Assembly (NCBI RefSeq): GCF_028287845.1
Contig: NZ_JAQBOW010000076.1
Span: forward strand, 1-57,812
Length of the DNA stretch: 57,812 bases
Origin: Mucilaginibacter sp.
Lineage (GTDB): Bacteria; Bacteroidota; Bacteroidia; Sphingobacteriales; Sphingobacteriaceae
Reading direction: 5' to 3'
The notes beneath the pieces are model-generated. The model saw only the letters and a program-made list of their open reading frames with translations, was not told where the DNA came from and made no database searches. A program made the translations under genes and the position numbers. Every line of letters starts with the position of its first letter. Position 1 is the stretch's first letter. Positions 1 to 8,934 of this stretch are shown one piece after another.

Positions 1-17
1 TTTTCTATAATAATTAA

Positions 18-1043
18 ATGAATTCAGAGCCCATACTCCCATTTAAACACATACAGGCGGCACACTGCGAAAACGGTGTAACCATGAGCCTGTTAAAAAA
101 CGCAGGTGTTCAGCAAATTACCGAACCATTGGCTTTTGGTATTGGCGCGGGGTTGTTCTTTGTGTATATTCCATTATTGACGATAAATAACGGACCGGTA
201 ATCGCGTTCCGCACTTTACCGGGGTTGATATTTAAAAGAACGTGCAAGGCTTTGAATATCCCGGTTGTGCGCAAAAAATTCAGATCGAAAGAAGCAGCAG
301 AACAATTCCTGAATGAATGTTTGGCAGCAGGGCATCCGGTGGGTTGCCAGGTTGGGGTTTATTATTTACCTTATTTCCCTAAAGAGTATCGCTTTCATTT
401 CAACGCCCATAATTTAATTGTTTACGGTACCGAAGATGGCAACTATATGGTGAGCGACCCCGTAATGGAACATACAAATATTTTAACCGGCTATGAATTG
501 GAGCGTGTACGGTTTGCCAAAGGTGCTTTGGCACCCAACGGTCAGCTATATTACCCCAAAGAAAACACCATAGTTACAGATGACCAGGTAAAGAGAGCCA
601 TTAAAAGCGGTATTAAAAAAAACGTGCGTAATATGCTTACCCTGGCCGGGCCCATTACCGGGGTAAATGGCATAAGGTACACAGGCAAAAGAATAAAAAA
701 ATGGCGCGATAACTTAGGTTTAAAAAAGGCCGGATTATATTTGGCACAACTGGTGCGTATGCAGGAAGAAATAGGCACAGGCGGTGGCGGATTTAGGTAT
801 ATTTATGGCGCATTCTTACAGGAGGCGCATGGGTATATCCCCAATGATGATTTGTTGGAGATATCGCAAACGTTTACTGCTTCCGGCGATCTTTGGCGCA
901 CGGCTGCTGTACAGGCCGCGGGTATTTACAAGGGCCGTATTGGCAGCCAGGAAGATTTTAATATAATGGGCGATTACCTGTTAGAAATTGCCGAAATAGA
1001 AAAGAAAGCTTTTACAGCGTTAAAAAATATAAAATGGCAGTAG
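18..1043 (+). CDS. BtrH N-terminal domain protein of the pigment cluster
   Basis: A 341-residue protein resembling the BtrH family, named after the butirosin enzyme that moves an acyl group from an acyl carrier protein to an amine. The N terminus carries the conserved His16-Cys17 pair followed by ENG, the likely catalytic cysteine. A later NAHNLIVYG stretch followed by a DP motif fits the papain-like fold of this family. The C-terminal half (about 200-341) looks like the DUF4872-type extension. No signal peptide is visible. The ATG lies 17 bases inside the window, so an upstream operon partner cannot be seen. The stop overlaps the next gene by 10 bases, so it is co-transcribed with the ABC exporter. 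Its substrate here is inferred to be a cluster product or intermediate. Family call fairly sure, reaction unproven. Confidence 0.75.
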   Translation: MNSEPILPFKHIQAAHCENGVTMSLLKNAGVQQITEPLAFGIGAGLFFVYIPLLTINNGPVIAFRTLPGLIFKRTCKALNIPVVRKKFRSKEAAEQFLNECLAAGHPVGCQVGVYYLPYFPKEYRFHFNAHNLIVYGTEDGNYMVSDPVMEHTNILTGYELERVRFAKGALAPNGQLYYPKENTIVTDDQVKRAIKSGIKKNVRNMLTLAGPITGVNGIRYTGKRIKKWRDNLGLKKAGLYLAQLVRMQEEIGTGGGGFRYIYGAFLQEAHGYIPNDDLLEISQTFTASGDLWRTAAVQAAGIYKGRIGSQEDFNIMGDYLLEIAEIEKKAFTALKNIKWQ

Positions 1044-1789
1044 CCCAATCCTTTGCAGTAAGTATTGAGAACATGAGCTTCCGTTATCCCGATAACGCCG
1101 ACCCGTCTTTTACCGATCTTAATTTACAGATACCAAAGGGCACACGCTTTGGTTTATTCGGACCAAACGGCGCGGGTAAAACAACGTTAATGAACTTAAT
1201 GACCGGCGTACTTACAGCCGATGAGGGTGCCATAAAACTGTTAGGATACACAGCAGGCGGACCAGATAAAGAAGTAAATAAGCTATTTGGCTTTGTTCCG
1301 CAAGATTTTTCATTTTACCAGGAGCTGTCTCCTGCCGAAAACCTGGAGTTTTTTGGCGCGTGGGCAGGGTTAACCAAAACTGAAATAGCTAACCGTACTA
1401 ACGAACTGCTGCATATTTTAGGTTTGGACGATGTGCGGAACAAAGCAGTCGAAAAATTCTCGGGTGGTATGAAGCGCAGGGTAAATTTGGCTATTGGTGT
1501 GATACATAACCCTCAGGTATTGGTTTTGGATGAGCCTACCGTAGGGGTTGATGTGCAAACACGGCATGCTATAATCACTTATCTGCATAAGCTGAATAAA
1601 AATGGCACTACGCTCATTTATACCTCGCACCAGTTAAGCGAAGCAGAGGACCTTTGCGAACAAATAGCTATGATTGACGAAGGCAAAATAATTACACAGG
1701 GCCACATTAATGATCTGTTAAAAGAACACAAGCATGATAGCCTTGAAGAATTGTTCATCAATTTAACTGGTAAAGCCTACAGAAACTAA
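1034..1789 (+). CDS. ABC transporter ATP-binding protein
   Basis: A 251-residue ABC ATPase that would power the permease encoded directly downstream. Walker A is GPNGAGKT at residues 43-50, the Q-loop glutamine is about Q90, the signature FSGGMK starts at 142, Walker B VLVLDEP is at 162-168 and the switch histidine is H199. It is of the CcmA/NatA type that pairs with ABC-2 permeases. The start overlaps the BtrH-like gene by 10 bases and its stop shares one base with the permease ATG. Position in the pigment cluster suggests export or outer-envelope delivery of the polyene or a precursor; this is inference, since the sequence does not show the cargo. Confidence 0.93.
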   Translation: MAVAQSFAVSIENMSFRYPDNADPSFTDLNLQIPKGTRFGLFGPNGAGKTTLMNLMTGVLTADEGAIKLLGYTAGGPDKEVNKLFGFVPQDFSFYQELSPAENLEFFGAWAGLTKTEIANRTNELLHILGLDDVRNKAVEKFSGGMKRRVNLAIGVIHNPQVLVLDEPTVGVDVQTRHAIITYLHKLNKNGTTLIYTSHQLSEAEDLCEQIAMIDEGKIITQGHINDLLKEHKHDSLEELFINLTGKAYRN

Positions 1790-3078
1790 TGTTTAAACTT
1801 TGGGTATCCATAAAGAAAGATATACGCATTCTGCTTCGTGATAAGGTAGGCATTTCCCTGATGTTTGTTATGCCAATAATATTGGTAGTGGTGGTTACCA
1901 GTATACAAAACAGCACGTTCCAGTTAGTGAACAAAAACAAGCTGCCTATTATAATTTGCAATACTGATACAGGCAAGTCAAGCGTGCAATTAATTGAATC
2001 TATTGATAAGATAGGTATGTTCAAGGTATCACAAATACCAAAGGGACATGAAAAAACTATATTAGATGATATGCAAAGCCAGGATGCACTGTTAGGTATA
2101 GTTATCCCGGCCAATTTTTCGGCAGAAGTAAATGCTAAAGCAAAAAGCGCGTCGGACAAAGCTATGGCTGCTTTTAGCGGACAAACAGATACTGTTAAAA
2201 ACACTATAAAAAAAGAAACAAGCGGCATTGGCCCGCTTACCTTATATTATAATCCCGTTTTACAGGAATCGTTACGATTTTCTATCCAGGGAGCTATCCG
2301 CAGCGCGTTACAATTGGTACAAACCCGTGAAACTTTAAGAACGCTCTATTACTCATCAAACGAAAAAGAACTGCCTAAAAGCCTGGAAAATGAAATGCTA
2401 AATAGCAATACTACTATTAACATGCTTCCTGTATCAAAAGATGGCACACGTATTACGCCCAATGCCAGTCAGCATAATGTACCGGCCTGGACCATCTTTG
2501 CCATGTTCTTCGTTATTATGTCGCTTGGTGGCAGTGTGGTGAGAGAAAAGGTGAGCGGCAGCTTTATCCGTTTAAAAACATTGCCGACAAATTATTTGGT
2601 TGGCTTACTATCCAAGCAGGTCACTTATTTAGGAGTTACGCTATTACAAGCGGTTGTGATATTCTCAATTGGTATATGGTTGTTTCCGTATATTGGTTTG
2701 CCGCCTTTAAATTTACCGCAGGATCTATTCGCATTATTTATTGTTACCCTTGTTTGCGGCTGGTGCGCGGTAAGCTACGCTATATGCGTTGGTGTATTTG
2801 CCCAAACACAGGAGCAAGCCAACGGCTTTGGCGCAATATCTATTGTGATACTGGCGTGTATAGGTGGTTTAATGGTACCAAGCTTTGCCATGCAGGGTCT
2901 TGCTAAAACATTATCTAACTTTTCGCCGATGCATTGGTGCCTGCAAGCTTATTATAGTTTGTTTTTAGAAGGCGGCAAACTAAAGGATGTGTTAAACAAT
3001 ATTGGTTCTTTATTTATTATTACTGTTATAATTCAATTCATAACTTATTTAGGATTGAAAAGAAAAAATTTGATATAA
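1789..3078 (+). CDS. ABC-2 type transporter permease
   Basis: A 429-residue membrane protein of the ABC-2 permease family. One membrane segment lies near the N terminus (about 20-40, VGISLMFVMPIILVVVV). A large extracytoplasmic domain follows to about residue 235, and then five to six hydrophobic segments at about 240-425. This is the usual one-plus-five arrangement of drug/lipid exporters. TAATG overlap with the ATPase gene shows translational coupling. The acyl carrier protein gene starts 7 bases after its stop, so export and carrier genes form one + strand transcript. Substrate unknown; a pigment-related lipid is the natural guess from context. Confidence 0.88.
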   Translation: MFKLWVSIKKDIRILLRDKVGISLMFVMPIILVVVVTSIQNSTFQLVNKNKLPIIICNTDTGKSSVQLIESIDKIGMFKVSQIPKGHEKTILDDMQSQDALLGIVIPANFSAEVNAKAKSASDKAMAAFSGQTDTVKNTIKKETSGIGPLTLYYNPVLQESLRFSIQGAIRSALQLVQTRETLRTLYYSSNEKELPKSLENEMLNSNTTINMLPVSKDGTRITPNASQHNVPAWTIFAMFFVIMSLGGSVVREKVSGSFIRLKTLPTNYLVGLLSKQVTYLGVTLLQAVVIFSIGIWLFPYIGLPPLNLPQDLFALFIVTLVCGWCAVSYAICVGVFAQTQEQANGFGAISIVILACIGGLMVPSFAMQGLAKTLSNFSPMHWCLQAYYSLFLEGGKLKDVLNNIGSLFIITVIIQFITYLGLKRKNLI

Positions 3079-3085
3079 TTACCCT

Positions 3086-3349
3086 ATGGAAAAAGAAGCG
3101 CTGAAAGAACAGCTAAAAGTACAGATTATACAATTTTTAAACTTAACAGACCTTACTCCTGCTGATATAAAAGACGATGAGCAATTATTTGGCGATGGCT
3201 TAGGCTTGGATTCCATAGATTCGCTGGAACTAATTGTGTTGCTTAAAAAAGAATACGGTATTGATATCAAGGATCCTAAAGAGGGCCGCAAAGCGCTGGT
3301 TGATATTAATACAATGGCTGATTATATAGAGGAACACAGGAAGAAGTAA
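3086..3349 (+). CDS. Acyl carrier protein
   Basis: An 87-residue acyl carrier protein. The phosphopantetheine attachment motif GLDSIDSLEL places the modified serine at residue 43. Acidic helices around it (EEYGIDIKD-like C-terminal part) fit the four-helix ACP fold. It is a dedicated carrier, separate from a housekeeping AcpP, and it lies next to ketosynthase, ketoreductase and dehydratase genes, so it most likely carries the growing polyene. It ends the + strand transcript. The convergent dehydratase gene ends only 20 bases away, and I see no hairpin terminator in that gap. Confidence 0.93.
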   Translation: MEKEALKEQLKVQIIQFLNLTDLTPADIKDDEQLFGDGLGLDSIDSLELIVLLKKEYGIDIKDPKEGRKALVDINTMADYIEEHRKK

Positions 3350-3369
3350 AATAATTTCGGCGGCGCGTG

Positions 3370-3741
3370 TTATGATTGGGTTGTTTGAAATGTTCCCTGC
3401 AATTTCATACACACCACTTCGCCTGCTCTTAAATTGGCGTTGATCTTAATATCATTATCAATTATTTGATAAGCTATATCCAATTGCAGTAAATGATTAA
3501 CGCCCGGCTCAACTAATGATAAGAACTTAATATTATCTGCTTTAATTAAACGTAATGGCTTATCTAAAGCCTTGGTCACCACCTCTTTCACTATCTGCAG
3601 CATACAGGCTCCGGGCACTACCGGATGATCGGGGAAGTGGCCCTGGAAAATTTCATTATATTGATGTATCTCTAAAACGGTATTAACTGAATTTTCTTCA
3701 TGATTTAATGATATAATATTAAACAATGGTTCTTTAATCAT
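3370..3741 (-). CDS. 3-hydroxyacyl-ACP dehydratase (FabZ/hot-dog type)
   Basis: A 123-residue single hot-dog protein. The motif GHFPDHPVVPG, with His35, is the FabZ-type catalytic helix start and supplies the histidine of the dehydratase dyad. In the pathway it would remove water from 3-hydroxyacyl-ACP to give the conjugated trans double bonds of a polyene. It is slightly shorter than FabZ (about 140-150). It is the last gene of the - strand biosynthetic operon, 9 bases after the ketosynthase-like gene. A second, more divergent hot-dog protein is encoded in the same operon, as in aryl polyene clusters (ApeI/ApeP pair). Confidence 0.85.
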   Translation of the reverse strand: MIKEPLFNIISLNHEENSVNTVLEIHQYNEIFQGHFPDHPVVPGACMLQIVKEVVTKALDKPLRLIKADNIKFLSLVEPGVNHLLQLDIAYQIIDNDIKINANLRAGEVVCMKLQGTFQTTQS

Positions 3742-3750
3742 GATGATAGA

Positions 3751-4815
3751 TTAGCAGGCCGAAACCAGCATTAATGAATGGTAGTTATTTTGGTAATGGT
3801 TATAGATCAAAACTTTTTTAGGCGATGGGTTTTTGATAGCACTTTCGGCAACAATAGCCGGAACAATACCCTTTTTTATAATATTTGATGCCAGCCACAA
3901 AGCAAATGATACCGATGTTGGATATTCGCCGCAAAGGTGTTTATAATTAGCCAACGAACAATTTGCAAATAACAACTGGGTTAAAGCTTCATAAACCGCG
4001 TCATTTTTCAGGTCCCCGTTTTTTCCGGTGATCACCAGGTCTATATCTTCAATATTTAGTGAGTTATCAGCTAAAAAGCTATTAATTTTCAATTCAACAT
4101 CTTTGTTGCTTTTTGGCTTATAAAATGTTTTAACCGCTGTTAACTCTGCCAGGTTATCTGTTGATGGTTTATCAGTTACCAAAACAAACGCGGCACCTTC
4201 TCCTCCGATAGTTCCTTTTGATTTGGTTTGAAACAACGATAAATTAGATAGTGGCCAACGCTTATACTGCCCCAACCGGGATAATATAGTAAAACTGGCA
4301 TCGGTCATTTCATCCGTGCCGCCTACTAAAATATTATCAGCTTCTTTTTCTTTTAAAAGCATAACAGCATCCAGCAAAGCACTTTCAAACGAAAGTCCCT
4401 TATGTACAAATGTATTATTGTACTGATGGCATTTTAACATCAATGCTATTTGTGCCGCTACTGTATTATGGGTTGATTGAATAAACGCGGTTGGGGGGAG
4501 CATCTCTTCCTCCAATTCAATTATCCGGGTTAAAAAGGTAATCGTATCTTCCAAACAGCCATAAGCGGTACCGGTAATAATTGCTCCCGGCATTTCAATA
4601 CCAGCCTGGGTTAAGCATTCCCGTGCAGCGGCCACACCCATTTTTATGATATGGCTCATGCGCCGTATTAGTTTGGGGTCGATATAATCCTTATAGTCGG
4701 GTTCTATCGTATTCAGGCGAGTTTCCTGGTATTCAACCGGCTCGGTTAAAAACGGAACATTGCCAAACGTTTTTTGGGCTGATATAGTGGCCGCAGATCG
4801 TATATATACTTTCAT
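3751..4815 (-). CDS. Ketosynthase chain-length-factor-like protein (no catalytic Cys)
   Basis: A ketosynthase-fold protein of about 354 residues. I chose the ATG at 4815 (MKVYIRSAATIS) because it lies 2 bases after the stop of the upstream ketosynthase gene; a longer reading from 4848 would overlap that gene. Where an active enzyme has the TACSSS-type nucleophile elbow, this protein reads FVHKGLSFESAL, so the cysteine is absent. The thiolase-fold core (ILVGGTDEMTD, GGEGAAFVLV) is retained. This matches the chain-length-factor partner of type II systems such as ApeC of aryl polyene clusters. It likely forms a heterodimer with the adjacent active ketosynthase and sets product length. Confidence 0.8.
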   Translation of the reverse strand: MKVYIRSAATISAQKTFGNVPFLTEPVEYQETRLNTIEPDYKDYIDPKLIRRMSHIIKMGVAAARECLTQAGIEMPGAIITGTAYGCLEDTITFLTRIIELEEEMLPPTAFIQSTHNTVAAQIALMLKCHQYNNTFVHKGLSFESALLDAVMLLKEKEADNILVGGTDEMTDASFTILSRLGQYKRWPLSNLSLFQTKSKGTIGGEGAAFVLVTDKPSTDNLAELTAVKTFYKPKSNKDVELKINSFLADNSLNIEDIDLVITGKNGDLKNDAVYEALTQLLFANCSLANYKHLCGEYPTSVSFALWLASNIIKKGIVPAIVAESAIKNPSPKKVLIYNHYQNNYHSLMLVSAC

Positions 4816-4817
4816 GT

Positions 4818-6017
4818 TTAAATAGCCGAAAATATTAACGATGTACAATTCCCGCCAAAGCCAAATGAATTTGACAACACATGATTGATCTTTTGGTCTT
4901 TTAAATAATGTTTTTCGGGAGTAAAAGGCAATTCTTTCATGGGCGTTTCAAAACGCAGATTGGGATAGATCAATCCATGCTTGATCGCTAAAACAGAAAA
5001 CACGGCTTCAACCCCGCCGCTTGCCCCCAACGTATGCCCGGTAAATGATTTTGTAGAGCTCATTTTAGGGTAATACGGATCAAACAAACGTTTTATAGCG
5101 GTACCTTCAGCACTGTCATTATTAGGCGTACCGGTGCCGTGCAGGTTAATATAATCAATATCCGAAGGCTGTAAACCACTTTTTGCCAATGCGCCCTGCA
5201 TAGCCAGGTAAGAACCTGTACCATCAGGCGATGAGGCGGTTTGATGATAAGCATCATTACTGTTATTGTAGCCGCTTAATTTGCAGTATAGCGGCTTACT
5301 TAACGCTCTGGCAACTTTTTCTGAAACCAGTACAACATAGCCCGCGCCCTCGCCTAAATTCAGTCCTTCGCGGTTATCATCAAACGGCTTGCAAAATTCT
5401 TTATCCAATATCATCAGCGTATTAAAGCCGTTCAGCGTAAATTTAGTAAGCGAATCTGTTCCACCGGCTACTACAACATCTAACAGATCATTCTTTATTA
5501 ACCTCGCGCCATAAAATATGGCGTTTGCCGAGGATGAACAGGCGGTGCTGATGGTGGTCATGTAATCGGTCAGGCCCAATTCGTTTGCAACGGCTTCGGT
5601 CATGCTGCCGCATTCATGGTCGAATACATTACGCAGTTTGCCTTTGCTATTATCTTTTGTAAACTCTACAAAAAAATCCTCACTCTTATCCATACCACCT
5701 ACCGTATTTGCCGAAACAAAACCCGTACGTAATGAAGAAATATCTGCTATTCCAGCATCATTTAAGGCTTCCTTAGCCGCTATCAGGCTTAAAAGCGTAG
5801 TACGGCTCAGTTGTGAAGAAACATTCGTTATAGCGGCTAATTCTGTATTGCTAAGTTTCACCTCTGCTACAGGCACTTGCCCATGAAGTTTCGTGTTTAT
5901 TAAAGTTATTTCAGCCATTCCCGCCTCCTCACACTCAAAAGCGGCCAGATTATCTGCTGCATTATTGCCTATCGCTGTAATAACACCCACACCTGCAACA
6001 TAAACCGATGAACTCAT
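4818..6017 (-). CDS. Beta-ketoacyl-ACP synthase (FabF type)
   Basis: A 399-residue KAS II-type condensing enzyme with the complete catalytic triad: Cys160 in STACSSS, His293 in NLHGTGTPNND and His328 in FTGHTLGASGG. It performs decarboxylative condensation of malonyl-ACP with the growing chain. ATG directly follows the TAA of the 208-residue ketosynthase-like gene. The chain-length-factor-like gene follows 2 bases downstream, so this is the probable KS-alpha of a KS/CLF pair, comparable to ApeO. The family assignment is sure; the heterodimer role is inferred from gene order. Confidence 0.92.
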   Translation of the reverse strand: MSSSVYVAGVGVITAIGNNAADNLAAFECEEAGMAEITLINTKLHGQVPVAEVKLSNTELAAITNVSSQLSRTTLLSLIAAKEALNDAGIADISSLRTGFVSANTVGGMDKSEDFFVEFTKDNSKGKLRNVFDHECGSMTEAVANELGLTDYMTTISTACSSSANAIFYGARLIKNDLLDVVVAGGTDSLTKFTLNGFNTLMILDKEFCKPFDDNREGLNLGEGAGYVVLVSEKVARALSKPLYCKLSGYNNSNDAYHQTASSPDGTGSYLAMQGALAKSGLQPSDIDYINLHGTGTPNNDSAEGTAIKRLFDPYYPKMSSTKSFTGHTLGASGGVEAVFSVLAIKHGLIYPNLRFETPMKELPFTPEKHYLKDQKINHVLSNSFGFGGNCTSLIFSAI

Positions 6018-6644
6018 TTATATTTTATCTATTACTAAATTATCAAATATACCGCCAAGATTCTTTTTGGAAAACGATATAGCATTATCCCTTTCTTCCT
6101 TTTCAACCAAAAATAAAACCGCTTTGTAATCGCTCTCAAATACATCAACCCACCCACAAATACAAGCGCTTAAAGTATTGTTATTTAAAAGATTATTTAC
6201 ATATAGCTCAATAAAACCAGCATCAAATTTTTCAAATATAAAAAACGCATCCTCGCCTTTAAAATTATTGCGGATACATATTTCACCGATCATAATATTT
6301 GGCAAGGTATATACAAACAACGCCGGACTTGGAATATCACTTACACTTTTAATATACTTCTGGTCGCTGTCCAGACTTGAATTGGCATTAGAGAGAACCA
6401 AACCTACATCTTCGGGTTCATAATCTTTTATATAACTGCCTTTTAATAATATTTCAGAAGCTAACCATCCCAACTTACTCAGGTTATCCATTTTGTAAAA
6501 TTTAGGATAATTCAACCCGAAATACTGGTATGCAGATAACAGGAACGCAGGCAGGTCTGCATCCCGGTTTTCAAATACCGGCACTTCATTCTTATAAACA
6601 ACATGCTTTACAATAGTGCAATATGATGTTATGTAATTATTCAC
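6018..6644 (-). CDS. Short ketosynthase-like protein without active site
   Basis: A 208-residue protein read from a GTG start at 6644; no ATG occurs before residue 52. It resembles the first half of a ketosynthase: a KMDNLSKLGWLASEIL helix, SNANSSLDSDQKY, and SPALFVYTLPNIMIGEICI. It stops after the region where the nucleophile elbow should be (DAFFIFEKFDAGFIELY), and no cysteine is there. It lacks both histidine motifs. It is clearly maintained: it is in frame, close-packed (TAA then ATG of the next gene, 17-base gap from the previous) and well formed. Similar short proteins in flexirubin clusters are usually labelled 3-oxoacyl-ACP synthase, but catalysis is unlikely. A structural or adaptor role is inference. 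Confidence 0.7.
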   Translation of the reverse strand: MNNYITSYCTIVKHVVYKNEVPVFENRDADLPAFLLSAYQYFGLNYPKFYKMDNLSKLGWLASEILLKGSYIKDYEPEDVGLVLSNANSSLDSDQKYIKSVSDIPSPALFVYTLPNIMIGEICIRNNFKGEDAFFIFEKFDAGFIELYVNNLLNNNTLSACICGWVDVFESDYKAVLFLVEKEERDNAISFSKKNLGGIFDNLVIDKI

Positions 6645-6661
6645 CTTGTAAGTTTAATTGG

Positions 6662-7789
6662 TCATTTACTAAATACCACCGCGGCATTACATCCACCAAA
6701 ACCTGATGCGGTTTTTAAACAAGTTTTTAGCTGTGCCGGTGTTAACTTTGTACAAACGTTAATAGCGTCGCTTACTCCCATCGTCTTAAATCCTAAAGTA
6801 GGCAAGATGAGGTTTTGTTTTAATGATTGGATAGAAATAATTGATTCTATCAACCCTGCCGCACCTAAGGTATGACCATAATAGCCTTTTAAGCTGTTTA
6901 AAGGCACTTTATCCAATCCCGCTAAGGCTATTGCTTTTGCTTCCATCTCGTCGTTGTAGCTTGTAGCTGTGCCATGGGCGGAGACAAGGTCAATATCTCC
7001 GGCTTTTAACCCGGCTATACTTAATGCCTTCTCAATTGCCTGTTTAAGCTCTTTTCCTGTGCGTGAGGGCGCAGAAATATGATTGGCATCATTACTTACC
7101 GCTCCGCCTAAAACCTTGATCTTATCACTGTATTCGGCGTTTGACGACAAGACCATGGTTGCCGCGCCCTCGCCCAAAGTTATACCGGTTCTGTTTTTAT
7201 CAAATGGCCGGCATGGTTCTGTACTTATTGCCTGGAATGATTGAAAGCCCGATAACACAAATTTGGTTATAATGTCGGCCCCCACTATAACAGCGTTTTC
7301 ATACTGGCCCGACTGCACTAACCGCATTCCGGTTAGTATAGCCATAATGCCGGATATACAAGCGTTTGATACCACTAACGGTTGGTTTACAAAACCAAAA
7401 TGCGCTGCAACCAACTTAGCCGAAGTATGCATAGCAATACGATTGTTTAACTCCGGGTTATCGGCCTCGGTTTCCAGTAAACTTATATTGCCTTTAGTTG
7501 ACGATAGGATAAGAACTGTCTTTTTATCGGCGGCTTCTATCCCGCTGTCTTTTAAAGCATCTTCAACAGATGCTATCAATAACCGTTCAAACCTGGTGTA
7601 GGTTAATTGTTTATCAATTTTAAAATCGGCGCAATCAAAAAGCGAAGCATATACCGGCTCATCCGCTAACGCGGTATTATGATGTTGTTTAATACCGGAA
7701 ATACCTTGTTTAACCTGCTCAAAATTTTCGGCAGTTGTGGCCCCTATAGGTGAGTATATATTATCAGCTACTATATAAACCGCGGACAT
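6662..7789 (-). CDS. Beta-ketoacyl-ACP synthase (second active KS)
   Basis: A 375-residue condensing enzyme. The start at 7789 (MSAVYIVADNIYS) is preferred over 7819 because its ATG overlaps the upstream stop as TAATG, the spacing used elsewhere in this operon. The catalytic residues are Cys144 (VSNACISG), His272 (SAHGTATSYND) and His306 (YGHTLGAAG). It is shorter than FabF (about 412) and similar to ApeR-type enzymes. Having two active ketosynthases suggests one for initiation or early rounds and one for elongation. That split cannot be read from sequence. Confidence 0.9.
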   Translation of the reverse strand: MSAVYIVADNIYSPIGATTAENFEQVKQGISGIKQHHNTALADEPVYASLFDCADFKIDKQLTYTRFERLLIASVEDALKDSGIEAADKKTVLILSSTKGNISLLETEADNPELNNRIAMHTSAKLVAAHFGFVNQPLVVSNACISGIMAILTGMRLVQSGQYENAVIVGADIITKFVLSGFQSFQAISTEPCRPFDKNRTGITLGEGAATMVLSSNAEYSDKIKVLGGAVSNDANHISAPSRTGKELKQAIEKALSIAGLKAGDIDLVSAHGTATSYNDEMEAKAIALAGLDKVPLNSLKGYYGHTLGAAGLIESIISIQSLKQNLILPTLGFKTMGVSDAINVCTKLTPAQLKTCLKTASGFGGCNAAVVFSK

Positions 7790-8205
7790 TACTGGTTGAT
7801 AAATATTTTCATTTCGCATTGCGCCACTACCTCCTCATTACACCAGATTTTTCCGGATACAATACCGGCATCAAAAACCTGGACCTCCATTTTCACCTCT
7901 GTAAATAACACATCCCCTATTTGGGGCAAGCTGTATATTTCAAAATTCTTTACCTGACCTATGTAACCATTAGCAACGGGCCTGTTTTCAATTCGGGCCA
8001 TATTGCCAGAACCAGCAGCAGCGGTTTGCGCCATATTTTCCATCAGGCCGGCTTCGCTAAACTCGCCGTTTATTACTAAAATATTATCTGCGGTGATCTT
8101 AAAGCTGCTTTTGGTGATATTATCGTCAGAGAATAATAATTCGTCCACCATAACAAATGGCGGCTTTTGAGGTATTAAGGATAAAATGCTTTCTCCTGCT
8201 ATCAT
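7789..8205 (-). CDS. Divergent hot-dog dehydratase (ApeP-like)
   Basis: A 138-residue hot-dog protein starting with the LIPQKPPFVMVDELL region typical of the FabA/FabZ superfamily. It also has the central helix GLMENMAQTAAAGSG, where E56 may act in place of the usual acidic residue. It lacks the GHFPxxP histidine motif of the other dehydratase. ApeP-type partners in aryl polyene clusters have this look and work with, or instead of, a canonical dehydratase. It overlaps fabG by 4 bases (ATGA) and the downstream ketosynthase by 1 base. Family call good, catalytic competence uncertain. Confidence 0.75.
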   Translation of the reverse strand: MIAGESILSLIPQKPPFVMVDELLFSDDNITKSSFKITADNILVINGEFSEAGLMENMAQTAAAGSGNMARIENRPVANGYIGQVKNFEIYSLPQIGDVLFTEVKMEVQVFDAGIVSGKIWCNEEVVAQCEMKIFINQ

Positions 8206-8930
8206 GAATATAAACCACCGTTAATTGATAATACTTCGGCTGTTATATAGGCTGCTTCTTTTGATGCTAAAAACCCCACAGCATGAGCAACTTCTTCCGG
8301 CAAACCAAAACGATTAACGGGTATAGTTCTTCTTAACTCTTTCTCGTCCAGCCCTTCGGTCATATCTGTTTTAATAAACCCGGGAGCTACGGCATTAACC
8401 GTAATCCCGCTGCGCCCAACCTCCTGTGCCAGTGCTTTAGTTGCCCCAATTACACCTGCTTTAGCGGCCGAATAATTGGTTTGACCCGGCAAACCTTTAA
8501 TGCCTGATAGTGAAACTACATTAATGATCCTGCCATAACGGTTAAGCATCATACTATCTAAAACTAAACGTGTTACATAAAAGAAACTGTTTAAGCTTGT
8601 GTTTATTACATTGTCCCATTGTTCATCTTTCAACCAAACCATTAAGCTATCATCCCGGATGCCGGCATTGTTTACCAGCACTTCAATATCATTGCCTTCA
8701 TTTGCGTTTATCCAACCATCCAGCACCTCTTTAATTTGTTCTTTATCAGCTACATCAAATTGTAGCAACTCGCCATCGCTGCCGCTTTCTTTTACCAATT
8801 CAAGGGTTTTATTAGCTTCTTCTGTGTTGCTTTTATAGTTGATGAGCACATAATAGCCCATAGCAGCCATTTTAGTACAGATAGCTCTGCCTATTCCTCT
8901 TGAACCGCCTGTAACTAATGCACATTTCAT
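8202..8930 (-). CDS. fabG: 3-oxoacyl-ACP reductase (FabG type)
   Basis: A 242-residue classical short-chain dehydrogenase. The cofactor loop is TGGSRGIG at 7-14, NNAG is at 87-90, and the catalytic Ser140, Tyr153 and Lys157 (YSAAK) are all present. Arg or Lys residues after the second beta strand (NYKSN) favour NADPH. It reduces the 3-oxoacyl-ACP made by the ketosynthases. It lies 4 bases after the ammonia-lyase gene and overlaps the next dehydratase gene by 4 bases, so it is a pathway-dedicated copy and not the housekeeping fabG. Confidence 0.92.
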   Translation of the reverse strand: MKCALVTGGSRGIGRAICTKMAAMGYYVLINYKSNTEEANKTLELVKESGSDGELLQFDVADKEQIKEVLDGWINANEGNDIEVLVNNAGIRDDSLMVWLKDEQWDNVINTSLNSFFYVTRLVLDSMMLNRYGRIINVVSLSGIKGLPGQTNYSAAKAGVIGATKALAQEVGRSGITVNAVAPGFIKTDMTEGLDEKELRRTIPVNRFGLPEEVAHAVGFLASKEAAYITAEVLSINGGLYS

Positions 8931-8934
8931 GGTG

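Noticed and set aside
1758..2228. 156-codon - strand open frame over the ABC permease gene
   Set aside because: Antisense to the permease, which is supported by operon overlap and membrane pattern.
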